DNA from: Rhodothermales bacterium
GTDB lineage: Bacteria; Bacteroidota; Rhodothermia; Rhodothermales; Bin80
Direction: 5' to 3'
Length of the DNA stretch: 54,014 nt
Assembly (NCBI GenBank): GCA_022821875.1
Contig: JAJECV010000068.1
Coordinates: forward strand, 1 to 54,014
Of the stretch, positions 15,654 to 23,733 are shown one piece after another (positions within the stretch are counted from its first letter, which is position 1; each line of letters begins with the position of its first letter). The notes beneath the pieces are model-generated. The model ran no database searches. It was not told the origin of the DNA and saw only the letters and a program-made list of their open reading frames with translations. A program made the position numbers and the translations under genes.

Positions 15654-16532
15654 TCAGATCCGAAGTGTGCCGGTAATTACGGTGACGGCCTGCCCTGCAA
15701 CCTCAACGGCCTTAATGTTATTGCGGGGGCCCATCACCGTCACGAGGGCCTGACCGGGCCGGTGCATCCATTTTCCCTGATTTGCAACAAAGAACGGTTT
15801 CTGGATCAGGTTATAGTGCCACAGGTATGCACCCATCCCGCCCGTTGCGCTTCCGGTAAACGGATCCTCGAATACATCAGGTGGACTGGCAAAATGTCTT
15901 GCAAATGTTTCCGAACCGTTGACCGTGAACAGGTGAGCACTGAAAAATTTAAACTCATCCCGTAACTGCAAGAGAGATGTTGCATTGACCTGAATTCGCC
16001 TGAGGCATGTTTCATCACGTACCGGCACCATCAACTGCGGAGTACCGGTGCTCACGACCTGAACAGGCTTTCCTGGGATCAGATCCTTTGGGGGCAGCCC
16101 AAATGCGGATACCGCTCGTTCCGGAGGCAGCAGGGACAGAAATTGTGGCTTCAGTTGTGTCATAGCAATACGATTCTGCTTTTCAGACGAAGTCACAATC
16201 GTGACAGAGATGATCCCTGCCTCCAGTTCCAGGGTGATTGCAGTCACGGGGCTGGTCAAAGGGATCCGTTTAGTTTCGGCCAACAGATGTATCGCGGCAA
16301 TCGTGGGATGGCCAGCCAGTGGAATCTCTTCGGCCGGCGTGAAGTAGCGGGCACGCACATCCGCCTTCTCCGAATGCAGGATGAATGCGGTTTCCGAGAG
16401 ATTCTGCTCACGGGCAATGGTCTGCATCTGTTCACGGGTGAGTGAATCTGCATCCAGAACAATCGCACAGGGATTCCCGTTCAGCGGGGTATCCGTAAAT
16501 GCATCAACCTGGAAGAAGGGAAAGGATGCCAT
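15654..16532 (-). CDS. PhzF-family isomerase/epimerase
   Basis: 292 residues. The family landmarks are V-D-A-F-T-x-x-x-x-x-G-N-P at the N-terminus, catalytic Glu47 in NLSETAF, and AGHPTIAA; the second half has the matching G-S-A-T-G-G-M-G-A-Y segment. PhzF proteins have a diaminopimelate-epimerase-like double fold and use the Glu as acid/base. Most members outside phenazine gene clusters have unknown substrates, and no phenazine genes are nearby. It precedes the PLP enzyme in the same transcript. Confidence 0.92.
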   Translation of the reverse strand: MASFPFFQVDAFTDTPLNGNPCAIVLDADSLTREQMQTIAREQNLSETAFILHSEKADVRARYFTPAEEIPLAGHPTIAAIHLLAETKRIPLTSPVTAITLELEAGIISVTIVTSSEKQNRIAMTQLKPQFLSLLPPERAVSAFGLPPKDLIPGKPVQVVSTGTPQLMVPVRDETCLRRIQVNATSLLQLRDEFKFFSAHLFTVNGSETFARHFASPPDVFEDPFTGSATGGMGAYLWHYNLIQKPFFVANQGKWMHRPGQALVTVMGPRNNIKAVEVAGQAVTVITGTLRI

Positions 16533-16627
16533 GAGGCAGGTCTACTGGAGTTCGTTACCCGACGGTCACAGGAATTTGCATATTTGTATACAAAAGCGTT
16601 TATTGCAGAATAAAATCTCGCATACCT

Positions 16628-16723
16628 ATGAATCGAAAGCAACGCAGGAACATCGTCATTGCGCTCACGATCCTTTTAGGAGTTGTGGCTGCCTTTACGA
16701 TCCTGATCCAGTTCAGCAGCTGA
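16628..16723 (+). CDS. possible 31-residue membrane peptide
   Basis: A short plus-strand frame reads MNRKQRRNIVIALTILLGVV then AAFTILIQFSS and a TGA. Basic residues at the N-terminus followed by one hydrophobic helix give a clear N-in single-pass topology. It lies between the PhzF gene start and the sigma-factor gene end, a spot otherwise empty. The ribosome-binding site is weak, so this is a tentative call. Confidence 0.4.
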   Translation: MNRKQRRNIVIALTILLGVVAAFTILIQFSS

Positions 16724-16744
16724 TCCGCTGTCTGAATATCCGGT

Positions 16745-17467
16745 TTACGCGTATTCGGGAAGCTGTTGCTGCTGCTGCTCCTCCTCCTCTTCGTCTTCCA
16801 TTTCGTCCAGAAAGGGATAGATGCCATGCAGGAGTTCCTGCAGTTTCGTGCGTCCCCGGTTAATCCGGCTCTTTACCGTGCCCATGGGCAGGCCGGTGAT
16901 GATTGCAATCTCCTCATAACTGAGTTGCTGGATATCCCGGAGGATGACCACTTCTCGAAAATGATCCGGCATGGCAAGAAGTCCCGTCTGGATATAGTGA
17001 TCCTGGATGGCACTCTCTGCGTGCTTATCCGGGGAGAAGGTTTCATCCGGCAGCGGCATCTCAAACTCCTCTCCGTCACGGTTAAATGACTGGATGGAGT
17101 CCATACGCCGCCGACTGCGCTTACGGTATTCCGTTTTTGCCAGGTTCCCCGCAATGGTGTACAGCCAAGTGGAAAACTTCGCGATACGTTTGTAGGAATG
17201 GCGATTACGATAAACCCGAAGGAAGGTCTCCTGGATGAGATCCTCGCAGGCTTTTTTATCTCCCGTGAATCGGTAGAGAAAATTGACCAGAGGCCCGGTC
17301 CAGCGTTCCCAGAGGATATTGTATGCCTCAACGACACCTGCCTGAAAATGCTCCATCAGGTCTTCATCGCACATGTCCTGAAGTGCGTCAAAGCGACTCA
17401 GGGCCGTCATTCGCCGTGAGTCTTTTCGAATAATTCGTGTTATGTGTTTCACGTTACTATGAATCAA
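16745..17467 (-). CDS. ECF sigma factor (first paralogue)
   Basis: 240 residues. Region 2 contains EDLIQETFLRVYRNRHSYKR and the promoter -10 reading helix FSTWLYTIAGNLAKTEYRK; region 4 contains the helix-turn-helix L-S-Y-E-E-I-A-x-I-T-G-L-P-M-G-T-V-K-S-R-I-N-R-G. An ECF sigma directs RNA polymerase to a stress or envelope regulon. No anti-sigma gene is adjacent. The C-terminus ends with an acidic and Gln-rich tail (EDEEEEEQQQQQ), longer than usual. The paralogue at 18114-18827 shares most of regions 2 and 4, including the unusual linker E-M-P-L-P-D-E-T-F. Start chosen at the first ATG; ATG at residue 20 is possible. Confidence 0.92.
   Translation of the reverse strand: MIHSNVKHITRIIRKDSRRMTALSRFDALQDMCDEDLMEHFQAGVVEAYNILWERWTGPLVNFLYRFTGDKKACEDLIQETFLRVYRNRHSYKRIAKFSTWLYTIAGNLAKTEYRKRSRRRMDSIQSFNRDGEEFEMPLPDETFSPDKHAESAIQDHYIQTGLLAMPDHFREVVILRDIQQLSYEEIAIITGLPMGTVKSRINRGRTKLQELLHGIYPFLDEMEDEEEEEQQQQQLPEYA
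16764..16800 (-). repeat. trinucleotide tract coding Glu/Gln tail
   Basis: The plus strand shows tgctgctgctgctcctcctc and then cttcgtc, a run of CTG and CTC triplets that encodes the Q and E runs at the C-terminus of the first sigma factor. Such tracts change length by slippage in whole codons, so tail length may vary without breaking the frame. Confidence 0.6.
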
Positions 17468-17772
17468 TTAAAGATTGGGGTACAGATCCGCCGCCCCCTT
17501 ACGTATAAACTGAACGTCTTGTTACAGTACACATCAAACGTACGGTACCTGCACATCATTGTGATGCGATTTGTCCAATCTTCTTCAAATCTTCACAAAA
17601 TCCAGCAATAAATTGTGGGGCGGTACGCAAAAATATGATTTCTGTGCGGGCTCAAATATACGAAATACTGTAGACATGGTCATGATCGGGGGCTCCGGTC
17701 CCCTTGCAGAACGACCATTTCAGTACAGAATGGTTGATTTTTTCTCTGGATGCCCGCTAATTCCCGCTGTAA
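17468..17772. other. intergenic stretch upstream of first sigma factor
   Basis: About 305 bases between the DUF971 gene and the first sigma gene, both leftward. I see no open frame with coding character. A short GC-rich palindrome (gggg-gctccggt-cccc) lies near 17690 without a T-tract. The stretch should carry the first sigma gene's promoter, but I could not identify boxes with confidence. Confidence 0.3.
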
Positions 17773-18117
17773 TCAGGATGGACAGGTTGCCTCACATGGG
17801 CACATTGCACGCAGGCGTTCCCAGGTAAAAATACCGCTGTTATGTCCATCGTCCCAGGTGAGACGTACGCCTACGCTGCCGGCGATTTCGGCTCTTACGT
17901 TCTCCCATCGCATTAAAGCTGGGAGACGAAAAATCTCGGGATCCGGGAGTTCATGCATTTTTTCGTGTCCCTGACAGGCGGCACAGGGGCAGGCACGCCG
18001 CAAGCCATCCAGCGGGAAGGTGCAATGGCAGCCATCCGACCACTGAACCGTCAGCGTCTGCGCCTCTTTATCTATCATCAGACGCTGGCAGGCGACCCCA
18101 ATTGGAAGCGGACTCAT
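17773..18117 (-). CDS. DUF971 (gamma-butyrobetaine-hydroxylase-like N-terminal) protein
   Basis: 114 residues. The sequence V-x-W-S-D-G-x-x-x-x-F-x-L-x-x-L-R-x-x-C-P-C-A-A-C and the second half G-V-R-L-T-W-D-D-G-H-x-x-G-I-F-T-W-E-R-L-R match the DUF971 fold, which also occurs as the N-terminal domain of gamma-butyrobetaine hydroxylase. Stand-alone members are often found near iron-sulfur genes. The two Cys pairs (CPCAAC and CPCEATC) are prominent. The start overlaps the stop of the second sigma factor by four bases (ATGA), so the two are translationally coupled. Confidence 0.9.
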   Translation of the reverse strand: MSPLPIGVACQRLMIDKEAQTLTVQWSDGCHCTFPLDGLRRACPCAACQGHEKMHELPDPEIFRLPALMRWENVRAEIAGSVGVRLTWDDGHNSGIFTWERLRAMCPCEATCPS

Positions 18118-18827
18118 TCGACCGTTTCCAGTTGGGGTGTATTGTCAGAAAGATCAGCGGGATCGGGAGAGTCTTTTTTCTCGAAGGGATAGATTCCTCC
18201 GAGCATACTCTGCAGTTTGCTGCGTCCGCGGTTAATACGGCTTTTGACCGTTCCCATCGGGAGCCCGGTAATTTGTGCAATCTCACTGTAGGCCAGCTGC
18301 TGAATATCCCGAAGGATCAGAACCTCTCTGAAATCGGATGAGATCGCTCCCAGTGCTTCCTGGATGTACTCGTCCTGAAGTGCACTTTCTGTGTGTTTAT
18401 CGGGCAGAAAGGTCTCGTCCGGCAACGGCATCTCGTACTCTTCATTATCCCGGCTCACGGACTGAATGGATTGCATATGCCGGCGTTTCTGTTTCCGGTA
18501 TTCACTTCGGGCCAGATTCCCTGCAATGGTATAGAGCCAGGTAGAGAATTTTGCAATTCGCTGATATGAATGGCGGTTGCGGTGAACGCGAAGGAATGTT
18601 TCCTGGAGGAGATCCTCACAGCGTTTTCTGTCCTGCAAAAATCCATACAGATAGTGCATAAGGCGCTCGCTGTAGCGATCCACCAGGAGGTTGTAGGCTT
18701 CCACCGTTCCTGCCTGAAAAAGCTCCATGAGATCCTCATCGGTCATCGTACCCAGTGCGTCAAAGCGGCTGATGGCCGCGGAGCGACCGGGTTGGTTCCT
18801 GCGTACTATGTGGGGTTTCTTAGCCAA
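18114..18827 (-). CDS. ECF sigma factor (second paralogue)
   Basis: 237 residues, with region 2 (CEDLLQETFLRVHRNRHSY, then FSTWLYTIAGNLARSEYRK) and region 4 (LPMGTVKSRINRGRSKLQ) almost identical to the first paralogue at 16745. Both share the linker EMPLPDETF and the N-terminal SRFDAL motif, while N- and C-terminal tails differ. The tail here lacks the Gln run. It is translationally coupled to the DUF971 gene. Two ECF sigma genes in near-tandem suggest duplication followed by divergence; whether they read different promoters cannot be told, since the region-4 recognition helix is nearly the same. Confidence 0.92.
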   Translation of the reverse strand: MAKKPHIVRRNQPGRSAAISRFDALGTMTDEDLMELFQAGTVEAYNLLVDRYSERLMHYLYGFLQDRKRCEDLLQETFLRVHRNRHSYQRIAKFSTWLYTIAGNLARSEYRKQKRRHMQSIQSVSRDNEEYEMPLPDETFLPDKHTESALQDEYIQEALGAISSDFREVLILRDIQQLAYSEIAQITGLPMGTVKSRINRGRSKLQSMLGGIYPFEKKDSPDPADLSDNTPQLETVE

Positions 18828-19895
18828 ATTTTCTGCTGTTTAGTTTGAACGCAGGACGCATCTGTTCACAAGACCTGACTTTAGTCGTGTTACGAGATGT
18901 ACCATCCTGCAAAAAAGCACCTTCAGCGAAGGGCTTATTGAATAATTCGTTCAGTATTCGTGTAAGATACCGAATTAGAACTGAACGAGTGTCGTGTGTT
19001 GCCGACGAAGCAGGGATCTTCCCGATGGACGGCCTGTGCAGGGGGGATTCATATCCGGAACCTGCAATCCTATACCACGGGGAAATTTCAGACTTAAAAA
19101 CAAAGACATCGTCTGCAAACAGCATGGTGACCAACTTCTGGCACAGGTAAATTTTGCAGAGTAGGTCCGTGCATACAGAAGGCACGCGAAACTCTCCGTT
19201 TTTGGGTCCGGCAATGATCGGTCTCTTGTCTTTGTCTGACCGCATGTGTGAGGCAGTCCGTCTATGACATTAGACAATCATCAATTCTGACAATCGTCTA
19301 GGGACAACTAAGTCAGAGGGCGGTGACAACTAAGGGGGGTGCCCGATCTGTGTCTAGTTGGGGCACAAGGAGGGGAATTCTTGGAGATTCAGGCAGGGGA
19401 AATACCCCAGGCAGCATCAGAAATCACATCAAATCAGGTTCCCGTGATGGGCTGGGCGTACTCGAAAAACCTGAATCCCATCAAAAAGGCTCAGAAGCAG
19501 GACCAGAGAAACTCTGCAGTCCATGGCACTGCCAATTGGAGAATTCGGGTGTGAATTGATCTGGTAAACCGGCAGGAATGGATGCAGAGGGATGCCCCTG
19601 AGATTGAGCAAAGAATTCAAAGTTTTGGATGTGGGGGGCTTACGACAGTCCGGGGCCTGGAAAAATCAAGACAATGTGTTTCCAATTCGGATTTGACGAT
19701 CAGGTGATTTGCAGGATCCATCAAGAGGAGGTCTTTCGATCCTGAACGAGTCCGACAGGGTTGAGAATAAATGCTTGCTGATTGCGGGACGCGCAGTTGC
19801 CTTGTTTCATTCGGGAATCGTATTTTACCCGCGGGTTGCTGACGTTAAGCGGGATGGAGTGGATACATTGTACGCACGCAGCAGAACAGAAGCAC
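18828..19895. other. gene-poor region of about 1 kb
   Basis: Upstream of the second sigma gene there is a kilobase without a convincing gene. The several short frames of 60-140 codons on both strands lack coding character and overlap one another. Around 19270-19340 a short motif, GACAACTAA, occurs twice (near 19303 and 19325) within a G-rich stretch that could be the end of an old insertion element; I cannot identify one. The promoter of the sigma gene must lie near 18828-18960. Confidence 0.35.
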
Positions 19896-20186
19896 ATGAT
19901 GGACAAGATTCACCCTTATCCCGTCAATGGGATTCTGGATTTGCATGAATTTCATCCCCGGGATGCCGCAGATGTGACCCGGGAGTATCTCCGTGCTTGT
20001 CACCGTAAGGGTATTTACCGTGTACGTGTGATTCACGGAAAGGGCAAAGGAGTACTGCGGCGTACTGTCCATAAAGTTCTGGCAGATTTCCCGCTTGTGG
20101 AGCACTGGAAAACTGCCACAGACGCAAGCAGCTGGGGGGCGACCCTGGTGGACCTTAAGCCTCCGCCTGACTCAAAACGCGCCTGA
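19896..20186 (+). CDS. Smr-domain protein (stand-alone)
   Basis: 96 residues from the ATG pair at 19896/19899; longer starts at 19854 or TTG 19782 exist but precede no recognisable sequence. The Smr (MutS2 C-terminal) hallmarks are L-D-L-H-E-F and V-R-V-I-H-G-K-G-K-G-V-L-R. Smr domains act as nucleases or RNA/DNA-binding modules, and stand-alone forms are common in Bacteroidota and relatives. The gene converges on malate dehydrogenase and overlaps its 3' end by 32 bases. Confidence 0.85.
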   Translation: MMDKIHPYPVNGILDLHEFHPRDAADVTREYLRACHRKGIYRVRVIHGKGKGVLRRTVHKVLADFPLVEHWKTATDASSWGATLVDLKPPPDSKRA

Positions 20187-21102
20187 GTGCTTCAAAATTG
20201 CTACGGATGTGCTCCGCCGAAATGTCCAGCAGCGCCTGTTCGGATTCATTCAGATCTACGGTAATGATTTCTTCAATTCCGCAACGGCCGAGGCGGACGG
20301 GCAGGCCGATAAATAAATCAGAGAGACCGTATTCCCCCGACGGGCATACCGCGCACGGGAGCACTCTGCCGGAGTCCTTCACAATGGCTTCCGCCATTTC
20401 GGCGGCTGCGGCCCCGGGTGCATACCAGGCAGAAGTCCCCATCAACTGTACAATTTCGCCGCCCCCGCTCTTGGTACGCGCAACAATGGATTCAATTCGA
20501 TCTTCAGGGAGCAGTTCGGTGATCGGGATCCCGCCTACACTGGTATAGCGGGGCAGGGGAACCATCGTATCACCATGCCCCCCCATCAGGAGTGCCTGAA
20601 TATCCTTGACCGATGCGCCAAGCTCCATGGACAGAAAAGCCCGATATCGTGCAGTATCCAGAACACCTGCCATTCCAAAGACCCGGCTGGACGGGAACCC
20701 GCTGGACTGATGGGCGACATAGGTCATCACATCAAGAGGGTTGGAGATCACGATAATGATTGCATTTGGACTCTTCGCTATAAAAGACTCCGTCACACTG
20801 CGGACAATATCGGCATTGATTCCCAGCAGGTCATCCCGGCTCATGCCCGGCCTGCGGGGTACGCCGCTGGTGATGACGCAAATGTCAGAATCTGCGGTGG
20901 CATTATAGTCGTTCGTTACCCCCTTAACTTGGGTGTCAAATAAATGAATGGGCGCAGATTCGGCGATATCAAGTGCTTTTCCTTCGGACAGCCCCTCCTT
21001 GATATCAATCAAAACTACTTCTTTAACCATATCTTTGCGGGCGACGCATTCGGCCACGGTGGCTCCGACATTGCCTGCTCCAATCACGGTGAGTTTGTTC
21101 AT
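20155..21102 (-). CDS. mdh: malate dehydrogenase
   Basis: 315 residues, of the lactate dehydrogenase-like (MDH type 3) group. The NAD loop is VIGAGNVGATVAE with Asp33 at the end of beta-2, which favours NAD. The mobile loop GVPRRPGMSRDDLL carries the substrate Arg pair, with Arg rather than Gln at the position that separates malate from lactate enzymes. Catalytic His176 lies in LMGGHGDTMVPL. It makes oxaloacetate in the citric acid cycle in the cytosol. Monocistronic by context; its 3' end overlaps the convergent Smr gene. Confidence 0.96.
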   Translation of the reverse strand: MNKLTVIGAGNVGATVAECVARKDMVKEVVLIDIKEGLSEGKALDIAESAPIHLFDTQVKGVTNDYNATADSDICVITSGVPRRPGMSRDDLLGINADIVRSVTESFIAKSPNAIIIVISNPLDVMTYVAHQSSGFPSSRVFGMAGVLDTARYRAFLSMELGASVKDIQALLMGGHGDTMVPLPRYTSVGGIPITELLPEDRIESIVARTKSGGGEIVQLMGTSAWYAPGAAAAEMAEAIVKDSGRVLPCAVCPSGEYGLSDLFIGLPVRLGRCGIEEIITVDLNESEQALLDISAEHIRSNFEALRRVLSQAEA

Positions 21103-21186
21103 GAACGGTGTTTAATCTGATGGTGTAGAATTCGGAATGCCCTAGTACGCACAAGTCGATGAGTTTGCTCATAAAACGGAAATCCC

Positions 21187-22824
21187 ATGCGAATTGAAGA
21201 CGCAGAATTTGTAGTTGTCGATGTGGAAACGACGGGACTGCGTGCAGATCATGATCGAATTATTGAAATTGGAGCAGTCCGGGTGAAAGGACATGAACCG
21301 GACGCTGTCTTTGCGCATCTGGTTGATCCTGGGTGCATGGTTCCAGGCCGTATCACACAAATCACCGGAATCACGACGAACGATGTATTGGGGCAACCGA
21401 AGATGTCAGAAGTGTTACCCGATTTTGTTGAATTTCTGGGAGATGCCGTCTTTGTAGCGCATTATGCAAAATTTGACTGGGGCTTTATCCAGGCCGCACT
21501 GCACCGTGCAGAACTTCCTCCACTCCAAAACCGAACCCTCTGCACGGTACGCTTAGCACGCCGGCTCCTTCGGGGGCTGCCATCAAGGAGTTTGGGGAGT
21601 CTGATCAAGCATTTCGGGCTTCCTGCAGATAGACTTCACCGTGCCCGCAGCGACGCGTTTGCCACACAGGGGGTACTGGTCCGGCTGCTCCGCATGCTGG
21701 AAAGGCAGCACGAGATCACCGATCTGGAAGAGGTACTGCACTTTCAAAATGCCCCGTACAAGAAAAGTACAGCCGGTCAGGAGCGTCTGGAAGAGATTCG
21801 CAAAAATTATCTGAGCAAGCTTCCGGACTTGCCCGGTGTGTACCGGATGCGGAGGAAGGATGGAAAATTGCTCTATATTGGGAAAGCCCGGTTACTGAGT
21901 GAGCGGGTGCGCAGTTATTTTGCAGGTACAGAGAGCCATCCCAAGCACATTCGTGCAATGATTCGGCAGATCCATGATATCAAGTGGACCGAGACCGGGA
22001 CCGAACTGGAAGCGCTGCTCCTGGAGTCGAGTCTGATCAAAGAACATGTTCCGCCCTACAATAAAGCAGCAAAGGAATACCGGAATCAGCCTTTTTTGCG
22101 GCTTGGCAAAATTTCCAGTGCAAACTGGGTGACGCTTATTGAGCATGTCCGCGCAGATGGTGCCAAACACTATGGTCCGATGGCAGATCGAGACGAAGCC
22201 ATTCATCTGGCACAGCTGCTGGTCTCTCTTTACGGGGCATCTCCTGAATCATTCCGGTCCCCCAAGCGACTTGGGATCGGACTGGAAACCGCCCGGATTG
22301 GCGGCCCTCTGACGGAGGATGGATTTTTACGTGCGTTGGAGATTCTGGAAGGGCACAGCCCACAGGTGCTGTCTGCACTGGAAACCAGAATGCAGGAAGC
22401 CTCCAGAGCGAAGGAGTATGAACTTGCCGCAAAATTTCGTGATTGGCTGGAAATAGTGAAACGGATCCATTCGCGTCCACAGTTTCTACGGACTCCCCTG
22501 TTGGAACGGACCGGGGCGGCGATCCATACGTTCAAGGGAAAATTTGAGGTTCATTTTATGGCTTGCGGGTTCCCGGTTGCACATTCGATGTGGCCGTGTG
22601 ATCAAAATGCCTTCAATCAAGTGAAAGCCACCTTCCATGAACGGGTGCTTGATGCACCAGATCGGCTGAGCAGGCAGCAGATGGATGCCGTTCGTGTGTT
22701 AGGGGCCTGGATGTTTCGGGAGCGGGCGGGCATTACAGTGCTGCCGCTGGCAACCGGAGGATCCCCTCCAGAGTTTGATGCGGCTCTGGAAGCGGTGCTG
22801 GATCAAATGCATACAAAGCAGTAA
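21187..22824 (+). CDS. DnaQ-like exonuclease fused to UvrC-type GIY-YIG nuclease
   Basis: 545 residues. The first 165 are a DEDDh 3'-5' exonuclease (V-V-D-V-E-T-T-G with D12 and E14; HYAKFDWGFI; HRARSDAFAT). The second part opens with a GIY-YIG domain (LPGVYRMRRKDGKLLYIGKA) and continues through the UvrC-type helical region, including a UVR-like helix (RAKEYELAAKFRDWL). The C-terminal UvrC RNase H-like endonuclease and helix-hairpin-helix are missing or reduced. DnaQ plus UvrC N-terminal fusions are a known architecture, thought to act in DNA repair beside UvrABC. It begins divergently from mdh. Confidence 0.92.
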   Translation: MRIEDAEFVVVDVETTGLRADHDRIIEIGAVRVKGHEPDAVFAHLVDPGCMVPGRITQITGITTNDVLGQPKMSEVLPDFVEFLGDAVFVAHYAKFDWGFIQAALHRAELPPLQNRTLCTVRLARRLLRGLPSRSLGSLIKHFGLPADRLHRARSDAFATQGVLVRLLRMLERQHEITDLEEVLHFQNAPYKKSTAGQERLEEIRKNYLSKLPDLPGVYRMRRKDGKLLYIGKARLLSERVRSYFAGTESHPKHIRAMIRQIHDIKWTETGTELEALLLESSLIKEHVPPYNKAAKEYRNQPFLRLGKISSANWVTLIEHVRADGAKHYGPMADRDEAIHLAQLLVSLYGASPESFRSPKRLGIGLETARIGGPLTEDGFLRALEILEGHSPQVLSALETRMQEASRAKEYELAAKFRDWLEIVKRIHSRPQFLRTPLLERTGAAIHTFKGKFEVHFMACGFPVAHSMWPCDQNAFNQVKATFHERVLDAPDRLSRQQMDAVRVLGAWMFRERAGITVLPLATGGSPPEFDAALEAVLDQMHTKQ

Positions 22825-22912
22825 AACACAAATCACGAAAATTTCAGACTCTGAATAGTGAACGGCTACGAAAATTTGCCTAAATTTGGGGGTCAGAGTC
22901 CACGGGTCATGT

Positions 22913-23413
22913 ATGTTTGCTGAAATCTTTTTTATTGCGGCCAGTCTCGTTGCAGTGTTTTCGGCACTGGCCATGCTGATTGCACGCAGTCCGGTGCAGA
23001 GCGCATTATGGCTGATCCTTGTGATGCTGTGCGTTGCAGGACTGTATGTAACCTTAAATGCCGCGTTCATTGCAGTGGTACAGGTTCTGGTTTATGCGGG
23101 GGCAATCATGGTGCTGTTTCTGTTTGTTATTATGCTGCTCAATTTGAGTGCCGTCCCTGAAATAGACCGGATTGATGGCAAGAAAGTGACCGGATTTATT
23201 CTGTTTACGGTGATCCTTGCCCAGTTGGTTTATGTTACGGCAACGACTTCGGAATCCCTGTCATCGGCAGTCGTAAGTGCAGAAAGTGGATCCGCATTAA
23301 ACATCGCAGAAGCACTGTTTACCCGTTATGTACTCCCGTTTGAAATCATCGGAATTCTCCTTCTGGTCGCAACAGTGGGTGCGGTAATCCTTGCAAAACG
23401 TACGTTTGAATAG
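22913..23413 (+). CDS. nuoJ: NADH-quinone oxidoreductase subunit J
   Basis: 166 residues with five membrane helices. ATG at 22913 places the first helix at the N-terminus; an upstream in-frame start adds a doubtful leader. The third helix AVVQVLVYAGAIMVLFLFVIMLLNL is the signature of NuoJ/ND6, a part of the helix that flips during proton pumping. First gene of the run nuoJKLM-nhaD-pcd-nuoN; the peripheral-arm genes nuoA-I are not in the window. Confidence 0.96.
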   Translation: MFAEIFFIAASLVAVFSALAMLIARSPVQSALWLILVMLCVAGLYVTLNAAFIAVVQVLVYAGAIMVLFLFVIMLLNLSAVPEIDRIDGKKVTGFILFTVILAQLVYVTATTSESLSSAVVSAESGSALNIAEALFTRYVLPFEIIGILLLVATVGAVILAKRTFE

Positions 23414-23419
23414 ATATTG

Positions 23420-23725
23420 ATGGGAATCCCTCTTACATGGTATCTGACGCTCAGCGCAGTGCTCTTCTCCATCGGAGTGATGGGGGTCCTGTATCGGAGT
23501 AATCTGATCGTAATCCTGATGTCCATTGAACTCATGCTGAATGCAGTGAACCTTACTCTGGTCGCATTTGCACAGTTTATGGGGAATGTATCCGGTCAGA
23601 TTCTGGTGTTTTTCGTAATTTCGGTTGCCGCCGCCGAAGCGGCAATCGGTCTCGCCATAGTGATTGCAATCTTCCGTAATAAGCTTACAGTTGATGTTAA
23701 CGATATCAAATTGTTTAGGCACTGA
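23420..23725 (+). CDS. nuoK: NADH-quinone oxidoreductase subunit K
   Basis: 101 residues with three membrane helices, typical for NuoK/ND4L. The second helix carries Glu in [11 protein letters not shown] and the third Glu in [12 protein letters not shown], the two buried acids used in proton transfer. It starts 6 bases after nuoJ and ends 8 bases before nuoL. Confidence 0.96.
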   Translation: MGIPLTWYLTLSAVLFSIGVMGVLYRSNLIVILMSIELMLNAVNLTLVAFAQFMGNVSGQILVFFVISVAAAEAAIGLAIVIAIFRNKLTVDVNDIKLFRH

Positions 23726-23733
23726 GCCCTTCA

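Noticed and set aside
15360..15965. A 201-codon plus-strand frame
   Set aside because: Antisense to the PLP-enzyme and PhzF genes, both clear.
18820..19245. A 141-codon reverse frame upstream of the second sigma gene
   Set aside because: Would overlap the sigma start, is Cys/Arg-rich and lacks any domain.
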